This document shows positions 19,254-28,079 of a stretch of 64,000 nucleotides of DNA, piece after piece. The notes under the pieces are model-generated. The model did no database searches and was not told the DNA's origin. It saw only the letters and a list, made by a program, of their open reading frames with translations. Each line of letters opens with the position of its first letter. Positions within the stretch are counted from its first letter, which is position 1. The position numbers and the translations under genes are program-made. Source of the stretch: Litoribrevibacter albus (GTDB taxonomy: Bacteria > Pseudomonadota > Gammaproteobacteria > Pseudomonadales > Litoribrevibacteraceae); the NCBI RefSeq assembly GCF_030159995.1, contig NZ_BSNM01000003.1:124001-188000 (forward strand), written 5' to 3'.

Positions 19254-20273
19254 ATGGACATGGCAACGGATATGCCTAACCAGTGTGGTATGAGATTTAC
19301 AGATGTAATGGGCAATCATTACGTCTTTTATCATCAATACGAAGCACTGGACAGAGATTCAACAACTCAACTCAGCTACGTACAAGACTGCTTTTATGCG
19401 AAACAGTTTTTACTGGATCTCATTCCTCCTTCTTCCTCATTGAGTCAGTTTCGGGAACTCTATCGGTACGCTCGGCCTTATGATCATCAACTGCAATCTA
19501 AGGACGACTGGGCAATTCTCGCAGAAATAACTCAAATGCTCACAACGGGTGAGCTGCGAGTTTGGATGACACATAACCAGCTTCTTAAAAGTTTACCAAA
19601 CCATGCATTTGGTGATCAGACCATGGCTGGGGCATCATCTAAAGCTGGTGCGGGTGCGGGTGCGGGTGCGGGTGCGGGTGCGGGTGCGGGTGCGGGTGCT
19701 GGTACTCAGGCGGCCAAGCCTGTAGCGCGTAGATCTGAAAATGAGTCTTTGGTATCATCAGCTGGAGCTACTGAGGCAACGGTTTATGAGTCTAGCAGTA
19801 CGGTGCAGGAAGAAAGTGTTGTTCCAAACAATCCAGCTTCAGCAGTGGATGAAGTAACCATCAGAGTTGAGCGACATGGAACTTTAAAAAATGATTCAAC
19901 TATTCCGGGCCAATCCCACCACTTGAATCAGGATGCTGCTTTCAAATCTGTAATTCCAACTAACGATGCTGTAGCTGTGAAGTTGGAAGGAAATGCTTTC
20001 ACTGAAATAGACACTCCTCACTATAATGCGCATGAAAGTTTAGAAACTTTCTGGAACCAATATCGGCGTGGCGGTGAATTTGCAGGCACAAGGCCAACCA
20101 ATAAAGAATACACACGCGCTCTCTATCAATCGCTGAGAGATAGTGGCATGGGCGAAGCTGATGCCTTGCATGCTACAAAAGCAGCGATGAAGCAGCGTGT
20201 TGAATATGGATTGAAAGGGCGTGATCCGGTTCCAAGGGTTCCAGGGAAAATTGGGCAAAAACGCCGAGAATAG
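19254..20273 (+). CDS. Polymorphic toxin with C-terminal Tox-SHH nuclease domain
   Basis: A 339-residue protein in three parts. Residues 1-120 form an unrecognised N-terminal domain. Residues about 127-152 are a Gly-Ala linker encoded by a hexamer repeat. Residues about 205-335 match the HNH/Endo VII-type Tox-SHH nuclease domain: GQSHH (Ser221-His222-His223), ALKLEG-like strand, NAFTEIDTPHYNAHESLETFWNQYR and PVPRVPGKI. Expected to cut DNA in rival cells. No signal peptide and no VgrG, Hcp, PAAR, RHS or filamentous haemagglutinin region is visible, so the delivery route is unknown. Two small immunity-like genes follow, the first after 3 bp. Confidence 0.82.
   Translation: MDMATDMPNQCGMRFTDVMGNHYVFYHQYEALDRDSTTQLSYVQDCFYAKQFLLDLIPPSSSLSQFRELYRYARPYDHQLQSKDDWAILAEITQMLTTGELRVWMTHNQLLKSLPNHAFGDQTMAGASSKAGAGAGAGAGAGAGAGAGAGTQAAKPVARRSENESLVSSAGATEATVYESSSTVQEESVVPNNPASAVDEVTIRVERHGTLKNDSTIPGQSHHLNQDAAFKSVIPTNDAVAVKLEGNAFTEIDTPHYNAHESLETFWNQYRRGGEFAGTRPTNKEYTRALYQSLRDSGMGEADALHATKAAMKQRVEYGLKGRDPVPRVPGKIGQKRRE
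19647..19700 (+). repeat. GGTGCG hexanucleotide repeat (Gly-Ala linker)
   Basis: Eight perfect GGTGCG units (19647-19694) and one GGTGCT (19695-19700) within the toxin gene. Each unit encodes Gly-Ala, and changes in copy number keep the reading frame, so linker length can vary without loss of the nuclease domain. Confidence 0.95.
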
Positions 20274-20276
20274 AGT

Positions 20277-20774
20277 ATGACGAAAACTATTGCTGAAGAT
20301 ATTAAAGAAAGATTTAGAGCAATTGATTTTTTCCGTAATTGTGGCGGTGATGTGGAGTTACCTTTCCAAGTGGACCGGGTTTCTGATTGGGATGCCGCAT
20401 CACAGCACTTTTGTGATCCAGAGTGGGAAAATACCACTCTGGAAGCGAGCAATGAGCTTACAGAATTCCTTCACGAAAACTTCATAGAACAGTACCGGGA
20501 TTGGAACGACTATGCTGATGCTGGAAGAGCATTTATCAATGATGAATTGTTAGAAGGAATGGAGTCTTGGCAATCAAGTAAAAATCTAGATAGTGTTTTT
20601 GTTGATTGTGTTAAATGGGATTTGCTTCATGCTTTATTGTTCCAACAATATAAGGTGGAGCTATCAGGTGAATTACCCGATTTTTATGGGAAACTTTTAA
20701 GTGTCTATGAAACGGGGCATTATCCATGTGGTTGGAGCGATGCTTACCCTGATGGCGTTCTTGTTATTATTTAG
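20277..20774 (+). CDS. Probable immunity protein for the Tox-SHH toxin
   Basis: A 165-residue acidic, soluble protein with no signal peptide. It starts 3 bp after the toxin stop, the position of a cognate immunity gene. Features: N-terminal IAEDIKERFRAIDFFRNCGG, a helical middle with acidic faces (WNDYADAGRAFINDELLEGMESW), and a Trp/Tyr-rich C-terminus, GHYPCGWSDAYPDGVLVI, that is familiar from immunity-type cytoplasmic proteins. I do not assign a named Imm family. Its call rests on position, charge and size. The Shine-Dalgarno is weak, in line with translational coupling to the toxin. Confidence 0.65.
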   Translation: MTKTIAEDIKERFRAIDFFRNCGGDVELPFQVDRVSDWDAASQHFCDPEWENTTLEASNELTEFLHENFIEQYRDWNDYADAGRAFINDELLEGMESWQSSKNLDSVFVDCVKWDLLHALLFQQYKVELSGELPDFYGKLLSVYETGHYPCGWSDAYPDGVLVII

Positions 20775-20792
20775 AGTCGAAGCGTTAATGTT

Positions 20793-21197
20793 ATGGGTGA
20801 TTTAGAAGGTAACCGTGAACAAAATGCCAATATGGTAAGTTCTATATTCCCGGTAATAGGAATTAAGTTTGAGGAAACATCAGAGTTACAACGGCAATTA
20901 TTGGCGGCATTTGCTTTTGGTATGGTCTATGCCGATGGTCAAATTAAGGGGTTGCCTCCAGCAGAGGTTCATGGATTGGCAATATCAATGTTACAGGACG
21001 CATTTAATTATAGCCCTGAACAAGCCGGTGAATTCTCCTCACTCTTAATTGAAGCTGCGTCAGATAAATCGGTTCACAGTGTTATTAACGCTGTCATTCA
21101 TCGCGGGATAAAAGGCCACTATCAGTGGGAACAAAAACAGTCTTCACTATTAAAGGAAAACATAGAAGAGATCTTTAAAGAAGTACAAAACGGGTAA
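20793..21197 (+). CDS. Second immunity-like protein (Imm48-like)
   Basis: A 134-residue mostly helical soluble protein 18 bp after the first immunity gene. FGMVYADGQIKGLPPAEVHGLAISMLQDAFNYSPEQAGEFSSLLIEAASDKSVHSVINAVIHRGI resembles the Imm48 family found beside polymorphic toxins; this is recognition of a pattern without a search. Two different immunity-type genes behind one toxin may mean that one is an orphan kept after loss of its own toxin, or that both are needed. Confidence 0.6.
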   Translation: MGDLEGNREQNANMVSSIFPVIGIKFEETSELQRQLLAAFAFGMVYADGQIKGLPPAEVHGLAISMLQDAFNYSPEQAGEFSSLLIEAASDKSVHSVINAVIHRGIKGHYQWEQKQSSLLKENIEEIFKEVQNG

Positions 21198-21233
21198 CTT
21201 GAAGTCTCCGTTCTTCCAATGACCTTTTACTTC

Positions 21234-21488
21234 TTAGCCGCTGTTAGCTTGTCTATCAATTGGCTGCACTGCACCTTCAACGCGCCGTTTAACGATCATG
21301 GCATCAATCATCTTGATAATGGTTTCCTGATCCTCTTGACCGAATTGTTCCAACTCCTTTAGTCGCTCCATTAGCCGCCGGTTGTGGAGCGGCTGAATAT
21401 TGTCTTCATTGCCCATCACCAGATAATCCAGCGTAACGCCTAAAGCCGTGCTGAGCTGTATCAGGCGTTCAATCGGTGGAATGTGCAT
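21234..21488 (-). pseudogene. Truncated XRE-family regulator
   Basis: An 84-codon remnant. It begins IPPIERLIQLSTALGVTLDYLVMGNED, which is the end of an XRE helix-turn-helix domain and the start of the linker, and continues into a helical C-terminal part with QEDQETIIKMIDAMI. The first roughly 30 residues that should hold the recognition helices are missing: the sequence upstream of 21488 on the minus strand gives no matching HTH in any frame. The break lies about 110 bp from the transposase gene, so insertion or deletion there probably removed the 5' end. Confidence 0.7.
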
Positions 21489-21597
21489 GCCACATTCGCG
21501 TAAGAATAGACATCCAACGTAAGAATTTTGGCTGATGGTTTTTGGTGCTGGTTAAATATACAGTTAGAGGCGTTCACAAAACTGAAAGACCAATCTC

Positions 21598-22569
21598 ATG
21601 CCCAAGCCACGCAAAGCCCAAATCTCATTGGATGCCACCCCTTATTATCACTGTGTCTCGCGCTGTGTTCGTCGTGCATTTCTCTGCGGCCTAGATCAAT
21701 TGACAGGCAAGAGTTACGAACACAGAAGAGGTTGGTTGGAGAACAAACTCCTTTCATTACCTTCCATCTTCGCCATTGAGATCGCCGCCTACGCCATCAT
21801 GTCCAACCATTACCATGTGGTGTTGTATATGGATGCTGAACAGGCTAAGAATTGGACAGATTATGAGGTGGCCGAGCGTTGGCATAAGTTGTTTCGTGGT
21901 TCGCCTGTTTCGTCTAAGTTTTTGCAATATAAGGCACTGAATGACGGCGAAAAGATCATGCTTGATCTGTTGATCTCAAAATGGCGTGAGCGTTTACAGG
22001 ATATCAGCTGGTTCATGCGTGTTTTGAATGAGGCGATTGCACGAGAAGCGAATAGAGAAGATCAATGTTCAGGTCGTTTCTGGGAAGGAAGGTTTAAGAG
22101 CCAAGCCCTTTTAGATGAAAAAGCCTTACTGGCCTGCATGGCCTATGTCGATCTCAACCCCGTTCGAGCCAAGATGGCAAGATCACCTGAACATTCCGAT
22201 CATACTTCCGTCAAGAAACGCTATCAAAAAGCGGTTAAAACCCAAGAACCTAACTCGCCTGAAAACCAAGTAAAGGGATTGCTTCCATTCATCGGCTACC
22301 CAAATAATGAATTCACGAAAGGCTTACCCGTTCCGTTAACAGATTACCTTGCGCTTGTGGATTGGACAGGGCGCATTGTTCGAGATGACAAACGCGGAGC
22401 TTTATCAAGCACGCTGTCGCCAATACTTGAACGGCTCTGCGTGGACCAACAAGAATGGTTGAAGCTCTCTCAGGGTTTTGAGAAATCTTACAAAACCTTT
22501 GCGGGAGGTTCCGACAAGATGAAGCAGGTTAGCCAACAGCTTGGGTATCTACGACTGCGAACGACCTAA
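21598..22569 (+). CDS. REP-associated tyrosine transposase (RAYT), Y1-Tnp family
   Basis: A 323-residue transposase of the IS200-like Y1 (HUH) superfamily. The HUH motif is His71-Tyr72-His73 in MSNHYHVV, and a downstream helix region has GRFWEGRFKSQALLDEKALLACMAYVDLNPVRA, typical of RAYT proteins. It is a long form with a C-terminal extension. I see no REP palindromes flanking the gene, so it may be one of the RAYT groups that are not tied to REPs. It borders the toxin islet and the truncated regulator. Whether it is still active cannot be told. Confidence 0.88.
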   Translation: MPKPRKAQISLDATPYYHCVSRCVRRAFLCGLDQLTGKSYEHRRGWLENKLLSLPSIFAIEIAAYAIMSNHYHVVLYMDAEQAKNWTDYEVAERWHKLFRGSPVSSKFLQYKALNDGEKIMLDLLISKWRERLQDISWFMRVLNEAIAREANREDQCSGRFWEGRFKSQALLDEKALLACMAYVDLNPVRAKMARSPEHSDHTSVKKRYQKAVKTQEPNSPENQVKGLLPFIGYPNNEFTKGLPVPLTDYLALVDWTGRIVRDDKRGALSSTLSPILERLCVDQQEWLKLSQGFEKSYKTFAGGSDKMKQVSQQLGYLRLRTT

Positions 22570-22783
22570 TCTACATGCCTAAAAACTATTAAGTACTCGG
22601 CATAGACTGAGGCTTTGTTGTGCCTGGAATCTGTGTTTGGGCTGATTTTCTAGGCATCACTGGTTTGAACTGAGATTTTAAGCAAAGGCTATATGGTAGT
22701 GAGGTGATAGACTGGCTGTTTTCTTAAAATGGGTGTCTAGTTTTATTTTCTTGATCCTCGTAATAACCCCAAAAACAACTAAC
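22570..22783. other. Intergenic region after the RAYT gene
   Basis: A 214-bp spacer with no recognised gene or clear terminator. The bases 22561-22605 contain ATGCCTAAAAACTATTAAG and a GTACTCGGCATA word that also occurs at the start of the window, a match that is short enough to be chance. Confidence 0.4.
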
Positions 22784-23107
22784 TCACCCCTCAGGACAAA
22801 AAATCTCCTGCAACACACTCACTATCTTCATGGCATAATCGCCTTTCAGTGAATAGTAAATGGTTTGGGCTTCACGACGAGTGGAGACCAAATCAGCGTC
22901 ACGTAATCCGGCCAGGTGTTGAGACAGGGCAGACTGGCTCAGTGTCACACGTTCGTTTAGCTCCCCCACAGATAATTCCCCTTCGCTCAGTGAACATAAA
23001 ATCATCAGGCGATTCGGGTTAGCCATTTTCTTTAGGAGTGATGCGGCTTCTGTCGCATGCTGTTGCATATCTTCCGGTGTCATTCGATGCCATCTACTTC
23101 GCGTCAT
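22784..23107 (-). CDS. ArsR-family regulator, BigR/SqrR/YgaV-like
   Basis: A 107-residue winged-helix ArsR/SmtB repressor, with the recognition region LSVGELNERVTLSQSALSQHLAGLRDADLVSTRREAQTIYY. It lacks the metal-site motif ELCVCDL. It has exactly two cysteines, Cys38 (LMILCSL) and Cys104 (EIFCPEG), 66 residues apart, the spacing known for BigR and SqrR, where they form a tetrasulfide bridge in response to persulfide. A start at 23083 (99 residues) is also possible. Divergent from the RND exporter operon, which it probably represses through the palindrome at 23173-23208. Confidence 0.85.
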   Translation of the reverse strand: MTRSRWHRMTPEDMQQHATEAASLLKKMANPNRLMILCSLSEGELSVGELNERVTLSQSALSQHLAGLRDADLVSTRREAQTIYYSLKGDYAMKIVSVLQEIFCPEG

Positions 23108-23172
23108 GTGTAATTTTAGGATTTTCTAATATATTTACTTTGAAAGCTACTCGTGTTCTTTACATAAACAAT

Positions 23173-23208
23173 AAATTAGTATTTACTAATATTAGTAATA
23201 TCTAATTT
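23173..23208. promoter_or_regulatory. 36-bp near-palindromic operator candidate
   Basis: An AT-rich palindrome with half-sites AAATTAGTATTTACTAAT and ATTAGTAATATCTAATTT differing at only four positions (two base pairs of the symmetric comparison). It lies in the 183-bp gap between the ArsR-type gene and the RND exporter gene, as expected for a dimeric winged-helix repressor controlling both. A further TTCTAATATATT lies at 23116-23128. Confidence 0.65.
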
Positions 23209-23290
23209 AGATTTATTTTATGTATCTGTCCAGTTCGAAATCTCTGGTAACAGAAGCGAGGTTTGAGAGGCATGTGTTCAATGGTGGGTT

Positions 23291-25891
23291 ATGAAGCATA
23301 GAGTGATGGAGTTTTCGGTTTCGCATCCAAAACGGGTGTTTTGGCTGGTTGGGTTGCTGACGTTGTTGGCGTTAGCGATGATTCCCCGAATCCAAATCGA
23401 TACCGACCCTGAAAACATGTTGCCGGCCGATAACCCCGCGCGTGTAATGCACGAGGGGATTAAGCATCGCTTTGGTCTGTCGGACATGATGGTTGTGGGC
23501 GTGGTCAATGAAGATGATTTGCAAGGCATTTATAACCCGACGACGCTTTCCAAGTTGGATACATTAACTCGTGCCATTCTGGGGATGGAAGGTGTGGTTG
23601 CCAGTGATCTGATGAGTCTTTCAACCAGCGATAACATTACTCAGAAAGGCGAAGGGCAGATTTCATTCCATTGGATGATGGATGCTACGCCCGAGACTCA
23701 AGCACAGGCAGATCTCATTAAAGGCTATGTGTCACGTCTTCCCATGTTGCAAAACACTTTAGTCTCAGGCGATGGCAAAGTTGCCGGTATTTATGTTCCG
23801 ATCGAATCCAAAGATCTCAGTTATAACTTATATCAGCAGATGTTAGCGGTAATTGATCAATTACCGGCTGGCAATGAGCAATACCACATTACCGGTCTGC
23901 CAGTTGCAGAAGACACTTTTGGTGTTGAGATGTTTAAGCAAATGGCAATTTCGGCGCCTGCTGCGGGGGTGTTGATCTTTGCGGTGATGTTGTTCTTCTT
24001 CCGTTCCGTCCCTTTGGTGGTCGCACCCATGCTGGTGGCGATGGCAACGGTGATCATTACGATGGGCTTGATGATTGGGCTGGGGTATCCGGTACACATC
24101 ATGTCCTCGATGATTGCGATCTTCTTGATGCCGATCGCCGTAGTGGATTCAGTCCATATGCTTTCAGAGTTCAGTGATCATTATCGCCCCGGAGTAGACA
24201 AGAAAGCGCTGGCGCGCCGGGTGGTGAATAATCTTTTCCAACCTATGTTGTTTACGTCCATTACTTCGATGGTTGGCTTTGCTTCATTGAATACCGCTGA
24301 TATTCCGCCGGTGCAGGTCTTTGGGAGCTTTGTGGCGTTTGGGATCGCGTTAGCCTTTGTTTTGAGCATTACTTTGGTGCCAGCGTACATGGCGAGTTTG
24401 TCTGATGATACGCTCAATAAGATGGCAAAACGGGTGCACGATTCAGAAGAAGCAAATACTCCGTTGGCGCGTTTTTTACGTCGTATCCCAGGTTTTACAA
24501 TGAAATACAGTAAAGCCTTAATCGCAATGGTCGTGGTGATCTTTGCTATCAGCGGTTGGGGAATCAACAAGATTGTAATTAATGATAACCCAACCAACTG
24601 GTTTGAACCGGAGCACCCCATTCGCGTGGCAGATCAGGTTTTGAATGATCACTTTGCTGGTACGTACGAAGCCTATTTAACCTTCACTTATACCGAGGGG
24701 GCTGTTCAGAATCCCTCGCAGCAGTTGGCCGATCGTGCTGAGTTAATATTGCATGGTGCGGATGATGAGGTGAAGCAACAATGGCATGCCTTAACAGCTC
24801 AACATGGTGATGACATCGGTACCCTTGCTGAGGCTGTTTTGGAACAACAGTTTTTAGCAAACGATATGCAACTGCCTTACTGGGATGGCTTGTCTCGCTT
24901 ATTGGAAAAGCTCAGCCGATCATCGAAAGTTTTTCTTAACCCAAGCTATCTGACTTATCTGTCGGAGGTTCAAACTGCGTTAATCGAGTCGGGTGTGGTG
25001 GGTAAAACAACGGGCTTACCTGATCTTCTGAAAACGGTGAATCGGGAGTTGCGTTCAGGCAAAGAGACTGACTACCAGTTACCGACAACAGAAGAGGCTG
25101 CAGCCCAGGCCATTTTAACGTACCAAAGTTCTCATCGACCGAATGATGTTTGGCATATGGTTACGCCGGATTACCAATCTGCCGTACTTTGGTTGCAATT
25201 GAAGAGTGGTGATAACCAGGACATGAATAAGGTGCTGGCTTTCATGAATGACTGGTTTGAGGACAATCCGTTACCAAGAGGCATGACAGTGGATTGGGGC
25301 GGTCTTACCTACATCAATGTAGTTTGGCAGGATGCCATGGTCAGCGGCATGTTAGAAAGTTTAATGACCTCCTTCGTGGTGGTTGCATTAATGATGATGG
25401 TGCTGTTCCGCTCGGTCGTGTGGGGGTTGATTGCGATGTTGCCGTTGAGCGTGACCATCAGTTTTATCTATGGCCTGATTGGTTTGATGGGCAAGAACTA
25501 CGACATGCCGGTGGCTGTGTTGTCGGCACTGACACTGGGTATGAGTATCGACTTTGCTATTCACTTCATCGAACGCACACGCGTGTTAGTTAAAGAGCAG
25601 GGCGGTTGGCAGAAAGGTTTACTTCAAGTGTTCGAAGAGCCTGGGCGGGCTATCAGTCGAAACGCCATTGTGATTGCGCTTGGCTTTACTCCCTTGTTGT
25701 TTGCACCTTTAGTGCCGTATCAAACGGTTGGTATTTTCCTGGCTTCGATCATGGCGATTTCATGTGCTATTACTCTATTGGTTTTACCTGCCTGCTTGAA
25801 TGTTTTGAATTCAGTGTTATTCACATCGGATTCAAACACGGGACTCAACAAATTGACTGCGACTACTGAAGAGGAGGTTGATCATGCATAA
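23291..25891 (+). CDS. RND-superfamily exporter (MMPL/COG1033 type)
   Basis: An 866-residue RND-type permease. Two halves each have one N-terminal helix, a large periplasmic loop and a block of helices: helix 1 about 12-32, loop, five helices about 215-375, then a second helix near 410-430, loop to about 690, and the last block about 690-850. The proton-relay region reads VVDSVHMLSEF in the first half and GMSIDFAIHFIER in the second. It has no membrane-fusion partner; the next genes are a LolA-like and a barrel protein, a set known with COG1033 exporters. Start could also be ATG at 23306. Substrate unknown, presumably lipid-like or toxic. Confidence 0.85.
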   Translation: MKHRVMEFSVSHPKRVFWLVGLLTLLALAMIPRIQIDTDPENMLPADNPARVMHEGIKHRFGLSDMMVVGVVNEDDLQGIYNPTTLSKLDTLTRAILGMEGVVASDLMSLSTSDNITQKGEGQISFHWMMDATPETQAQADLIKGYVSRLPMLQNTLVSGDGKVAGIYVPIESKDLSYNLYQQMLAVIDQLPAGNEQYHITGLPVAEDTFGVEMFKQMAISAPAAGVLIFAVMLFFFRSVPLVVAPMLVAMATVIITMGLMIGLGYPVHIMSSMIAIFLMPIAVVDSVHMLSEFSDHYRPGVDKKALARRVVNNLFQPMLFTSITSMVGFASLNTADIPPVQVFGSFVAFGIALAFVLSITLVPAYMASLSDDTLNKMAKRVHDSEEANTPLARFLRRIPGFTMKYSKALIAMVVVIFAISGWGINKIVINDNPTNWFEPEHPIRVADQVLNDHFAGTYEAYLTFTYTEGAVQNPSQQLADRAELILHGADDEVKQQWHALTAQHGDDIGTLAEAVLEQQFLANDMQLPYWDGLSRLLEKLSRSSKVFLNPSYLTYLSEVQTALIESGVVGKTTGLPDLLKTVNRELRSGKETDYQLPTTEEAAAQAILTYQSSHRPNDVWHMVTPDYQSAVLWLQLKSGDNQDMNKVLAFMNDWFEDNPLPRGMTVDWGGLTYINVVWQDAMVSGMLESLMTSFVVVALMMMVLFRSVVWGLIAMLPLSVTISFIYGLIGLMGKNYDMPVAVLSALTLGMSIDFAIHFIERTRVLVKEQGGWQKGLLQVFEEPGRAISRNAIVIALGFTPLLFAPLVPYQTVGIFLASIMAISCAITLLVLPACLNVLNSVLFTSDSNTGLNKLTATTEEEVDHA

Positions 25892-26681
25892 GGTTCTAAG
25901 CGCGTTCGGCGTCACATTATGGGCGTTATTGATTACTTTTGGAGCTGCGTCAACGTACGCCCTGACCGTGGAAGAGATTGTTGAGAAATCTAATCTGGCG
26001 GCTGTCTACCCAGGCACTGACGGGCGTGCTGAAGCGCGTATGTTGATTGTGGATAAACAAGGTCGCAAGCAATTCCGACAGTTTACGATGTTACGCAGAA
26101 ATATAGAGAAGGGCGGTGACCAGCAGTATTTGGTGGTGTTTAGTCGTCCTGCAGATGTAAGTCGTACAACCTTTCTGGTGGAGAAACATCCGGGCCAGGA
26201 CGATGATCGCTGGTTGTATTTACCCGGGTTGGACTTAGTTAAGCGTATTGCTGCAGGAGATAAACGCACCAGTTTTGTGGGCTCTGATTTTTTCTATGAA
26301 GATATTTCAGGCCGGGACATTCATGCCGATGCCTTTGAATTGATATCTGAAACCGACAGCAGTTGGACTTTGAAAGCGACACCAAAAACGTCTGATGGGG
26401 TGGAGTTCACCTGGTATCAGGTGGTGATCGATAAGAGTACGTTTCTTCCTATGGTGGCGGAATATTATAACGCGCAAGGGAAATTGTACCGTCGGATGAG
26501 TTCAAGCAAGGTGACGTCTTTCCAGGGCTTCCCAACCATTACTGAAATGAAGGCAGAAAACATTGCTGATGGCAGTTATTCCATCACCCAAATGCGGAAT
26601 ATTCAGTACGACCTGGGGTTACCGTCTGAGGTGTTCACTGAACGTTCGTTACGTATGCCGCCTCGTCAGTGGTTAGAGTAA
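25884..26681 (+). CDS. LolA-like outer-membrane lipoprotein-sorting family protein
   Basis: A 265-residue exported protein with a Sec signal peptide (cleavage after ASTYA, near residue 25). The mature part begins LTVEEIVEKSNLAAVYPGTDGRAEARMLIVDKQGRKQFRQF and forms the half-barrel fold of the COG2834/DUF4292 group (periplasmic hydrophobic carriers). ATG 25884 is chosen because GAGGAGG at 25870-25876 is spaced for it; the start overlaps the RND stop by 8 bp. Likely carries a lipophilic substrate between the exporter and the outer membrane. Confidence 0.85.
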   Translation: MHKVLSAFGVTLWALLITFGAASTYALTVEEIVEKSNLAAVYPGTDGRAEARMLIVDKQGRKQFRQFTMLRRNIEKGGDQQYLVVFSRPADVSRTTFLVEKHPGQDDDRWLYLPGLDLVKRIAAGDKRTSFVGSDFFYEDISGRDIHADAFELISETDSSWTLKATPKTSDGVEFTWYQVVIDKSTFLPMVAEYYNAQGKLYRRMSSSKVTSFQGFPTITEMKAENIADGSYSITQMRNIQYDLGLPSEVFTERSLRMPPRQWLE

Positions 26682-26693
26682 GGCGGTTCGTTT

Positions 26694-28052
26694 ATGTGGT
26701 CTGGTAAGTTTAATCTGCTGTTTATCTCGGCGCTGCTAGTATTCGTGTCTTTACCGTCGGAAGGGGATGAGTCGAATCAAACGTCTTCGCCTGATCTGTG
26801 GGCCGATTTTCCTGAAGAGACCAGCGCAGGCAATGACTGGTCGGATACGGAAAGCGCATCTTCACCCTGGAACGTTCTGATTTTTACTGAAGTCCTAGTC
26901 GGAGGTTTTACCAATGAGGGACTGTTTGAAGACAACCTCTACGGTGATGATGCCAGTGCGTTGGAAAATCGTTGGCAGGTGAACGCCAACCGATATTTCG
27001 GCACCTCGTTTTTTAATGCCAGTATTGAGTTGTTAGCCGATGAAGTGGACGATAATCATTTACAACTTTTAGTTCGCGAACTCTATGTCGATCATAACCT
27101 GAGGAAGGACCTCAGTCTTCGTGCAGGACAACAAGTTCTGACTTGGGGAACCGGGGATTTTGTGTTCCTCAATGACTTGTTTGCCAAAGACTGGCAGGCG
27201 ATGTTTTCTGGGCGAGACGATGCCTATCTGAAAGCCTCTTCGGCGTCTATCAAACTGACTTATTACCATAATGTCGCCAATCTGGATTTTGTTTGGACGC
27301 CGATCTTTACCTCCGATCATTACATCAATGGCGAACGTTTTGGTTATTTCTCTCCTATGTCGGGGGAGACGTCTTCACAAACCTTTACGGCAAAGGAACC
27401 TGATACTCAGTTAGAACATGGTGAATTTGCGTTTCGTCTGTTCAAAACGGTCGACGGTATTGAGTATGCCTTGTATGGCTATCGTGGCTTTTACAAACAA
27501 CCGTTAGGGTTTGATCCTGTGGAAGGCAGAAACACTTTTCCTCGCTTGAATAGCTGGGGTGCCAGCGTTCGGAGTTCGTTGGGGGCCGGGATTGCAAATA
27601 TGGAAATCGCCTATTGGGATTCACGGGAAGATCGCTCAGGTGATGACCCTTTGATTCCCAACAGTAAATGGCAAACGCTGCTGGGCTATGAGCAGGAACT
27701 CATTCAAAAGCTCACATTAGGTATGCAATGGTGGTTACAGATCACTGAGAACTATGACGCACAAAAAGCGAATTCGCCTCAACCGGATTATCATCAAAGT
27801 AAGTATCACCATACTCTGACAGCGCGAATTACCTATCTGACCCTGAGCGATAAGCTCACCTGGTCGTTGTTTAGTTTTTATTCTCCCAGCAGTGACGACT
27901 TTTACCTCAAGCCAAAAGTGAGTTATCGACGAGATGATCATTGGTTGTTTGAGTTAGGGGGCAATCTGTTTGGAGGCGCGGATGAGTATACGCAATGGGG
28001 GCAGTTTGAAGAGAGTTCAAATATTTACACCCGTGTGCGCTACCACTTCTAA
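26694..28052 (+). CDS. Outer-membrane beta-barrel protein (DUF1302-like)
   Basis: A 452-residue protein with a signal peptide (about residues 1-24) and alternating amphipathic strands that end in RYHF, a C-terminal aromatic typical of outer-membrane barrels. The segment LSLRAGQQVLTWGTGDFVFLNDLFAKDW near residue 140 is typical of barrel proteins encoded with COG1033-type RND exporters and LolA-like carriers. 12 bp after the LolA-like gene. Probably the outer-membrane end of this transport route. Confidence 0.8.
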   Translation: MWSGKFNLLFISALLVFVSLPSEGDESNQTSSPDLWADFPEETSAGNDWSDTESASSPWNVLIFTEVLVGGFTNEGLFEDNLYGDDASALENRWQVNANRYFGTSFFNASIELLADEVDDNHLQLLVRELYVDHNLRKDLSLRAGQQVLTWGTGDFVFLNDLFAKDWQAMFSGRDDAYLKASSASIKLTYYHNVANLDFVWTPIFTSDHYINGERFGYFSPMSGETSSQTFTAKEPDTQLEHGEFAFRLFKTVDGIEYALYGYRGFYKQPLGFDPVEGRNTFPRLNSWGASVRSSLGAGIANMEIAYWDSREDRSGDDPLIPNSKWQTLLGYEQELIQKLTLGMQWWLQITENYDAQKANSPQPDYHQSKYHHTLTARITYLTLSDKLTWSLFSFYSPSSDDFYLKPKVSYRRDDHWLFELGGNLFGGADEYTQWGQFEESSNIYTRVRYHF

Positions 28053-28079
28053 CAGGTCTTTTTTAAGTGAGGTACGACA

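Noticed and set aside
10-22605. GTACTCGGCATA at both the window start (about 9-20) and after the RAYT gene (about 22594-22605) as a possible repeat or attachment site
   Set aside because: A shared 12-mer is expected by chance many times in 64 kb, and the flanks differ.
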